Assembly: GCA_027295245.1 (NCBI GenBank)
Contig: JAPULF010000510.1
Coordinates: 1 to 5,600 of the forward strand
From: Planctomycetota bacterium
GTDB taxonomy: Bacteria; Planctomycetota; Phycisphaerae; UBA1845; UTPLA1
Reading direction: 5' to 3'
Length of the DNA stretch: 5,600 nucleotides
The notes under the pieces are model-generated. The model was not told where the DNA came from. It saw only the letters and a program-made list of their open reading frames with translations, and made no database searches. This document shows positions 4,924 through 5,600 of the stretch, piece after piece. The position numbers were made by a program, and so were the translations under genes. Each line of letters starts with the position of its first letter. Position 1 is the stretch's first letter.

Positions 4924-5600
4924 ATGAGGATGGATTGCTTGTCGGCGGGACGGTTGTTGCGGGGCGCGTCTTTGCTTGGGAGTTGGACGGTGGCCGTGCT
5001 GTGGGCCGGGGCGCTGCCGGCGGAACCGCCCGAGGAGAGCGAATCCTCGAAGCCGAAACTTCTCATCGTTCACGGCGGCAACGATGCCTCCGAGGCCGCC
5101 AGGATTCGCCACTCGGCGGCCCGCATGGCCGAAAGTTACATATCCCGAGCTGAGACACAGCTCGTTCCACGGGCGGCCATGGATCGCTGGATCACCGAAC
5201 ATTGTCCTCAGTATTCCGAGTCATCACTTCAACTCCGGGCAATCCGATTTGCACGCGGCCATGGCGCCGATCTAATCGCCGGCATCGAACCGTTTGGGCC
5301 GCGTTTGCCCGACTATTGCGGGTTGTGGGGAATCAACCTTCGAACATTTTCTCAGGGGTCGATTGGGATTCAAGACGGCCCGGCGGAAATGTATCGCGCA
5401 CCTTTTTCAAAGCGTTATTCACGTTACTCGCCGCCCCGGACGGAAATCGAGCCCAAGGCGCCAGTCCAGCAACATACCGAAGCAGGCAGGCGGTTTCTGT
5501 GGACTTTCTTCGGAGCAGAGTTCAGCGGCAGAACCGTATCACTAACTCGAGGTCCCGGCATGGCCTGGCTCTTGGTCGGCGACACCGTGCTCGAGATAAA
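4924..5600 (+). CDS. Exported protein of unknown function (3' partial)
   Basis: The frame from ATG 4924 stays open for 225 codons to the window edge. Residues 1-33 form a signal peptide: Arg10 and Arg13, a hydrophobic core at about 15-31, and likely cleavage after Ala30 or Ala33, followed by an acidic stretch (EPPEESES). The mature part begins with a hydrophobic strand KLLIVHGG (43-50), then alternating helical and strand-like segments to about 122. The segment at about 80-122 (LVPR.AMDRW, then RFARGHGADLIAGIE) resembles by eye the 'own-protein-level, then GAD-hydrophobic-G' layout of envelope proteins such as LpoB/CsgG/FlgT-like domains; this is a weak guess, not an identification. Residues 120-225 hold many aromatics (Y, F, W) and Cys132, with no motif I know. 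Codons from about 5140 onward are less GC-rich at third positions than earlier ones, yet no frameshift is seen. It lies divergent from the CxxC gene. Confidence 0.75.
   Translation, partial: MRMDCLSAGRLLRGASLLGSWTVAVLWAGALPAEPPEESESSKPKLLIVHGGNDASEAARIRHSAARMAESYISRAETQLVPRAAMDRWITEHCPQYSESSLQLRAIRFARGHGADLIAGIEPFGPRLPDYCGLWGINLRTFSQGSIGIQDGPAEMYRAPFSKRYSRYSPPRTEIEPKAPVQQHTEAGRRFLWTFFGAEFSGRTVSLTRGPGMAWLLVGDTVLEI

Noticed and set aside
4813..5202. Minus-strand open frame opposite the start of the exported protein gene
   Set aside because: Arg/Pro/Gly-rich product with no domain or start signal, typical of an antisense shadow in GC-rich DNA.
4976..5275. Plus-strand open frame overlapping the exported protein gene
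   Set aside because: It has no ribosome binding site or recognisable domain, and the frame from 4924 has a signal peptide, a good Shine-Dalgarno site and runs much further.

Overview
The window looks like a chromosomal segment of a GC-rich Planctomycetota bacterium, probably an uncultured or Phycisphaerae-like lineage. The main reason is two separate secreted proteins ending in type I dockerin-like domains with paired 12-residue calcium loops, in the form common in planctomycete exported proteins. They sit beside a lipoprotein SGNH esterase of a type frequent in the phylum. This placement is inference from protein style, not from a marker gene.

Layout: (1) 2-226, plus strand, the 3' end of a gene whose last 60 or so residues form a dockerin-like domain. 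(2) 289-1899, plus, a complete malic enzyme. (3) 1952-2680, plus, an SGNH/GDSL esterase with a lipoprotein signal, 52 bp after the malic enzyme, with a weak terminator-like hairpin behind it. (4) 2681-2991, an intergenic stretch. (5) 2992-3963, plus, a secreted protein made of two gapless 118-residue repeats (six blades of about 39 residues, probably a beta-propeller) plus a C-terminal dockerin. (6) 4011-4571, minus, convergent with (5): a small membrane-anchored protein with two CxxC-x32-CxxC units, encoded by a 174-bp tandem DNA duplication. (7) 4572-4923, a divergent intergenic region with candidate promoters on both sides and an 8-bp inverted repeat. (8) 4924 to the window end, plus, the 5' part of a gene for an exported protein of unknown function, open for 225 codons.

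The genes do not form an obvious pathway. Malic enzyme is central carbon metabolism (malate to pyruvate). Most of the others encode exported or envelope proteins. Genes 2 and 3 could be co-transcribed because of their short spacing, but no functional link is visible. No tRNA, rRNA, CRISPR array, insertion sequence or phage gene was seen. The least explained parts are the minus-strand duplicated CxxC protein, including a possible third cysteine motif just past its stop codon in another frame, and the exported protein at the right edge.
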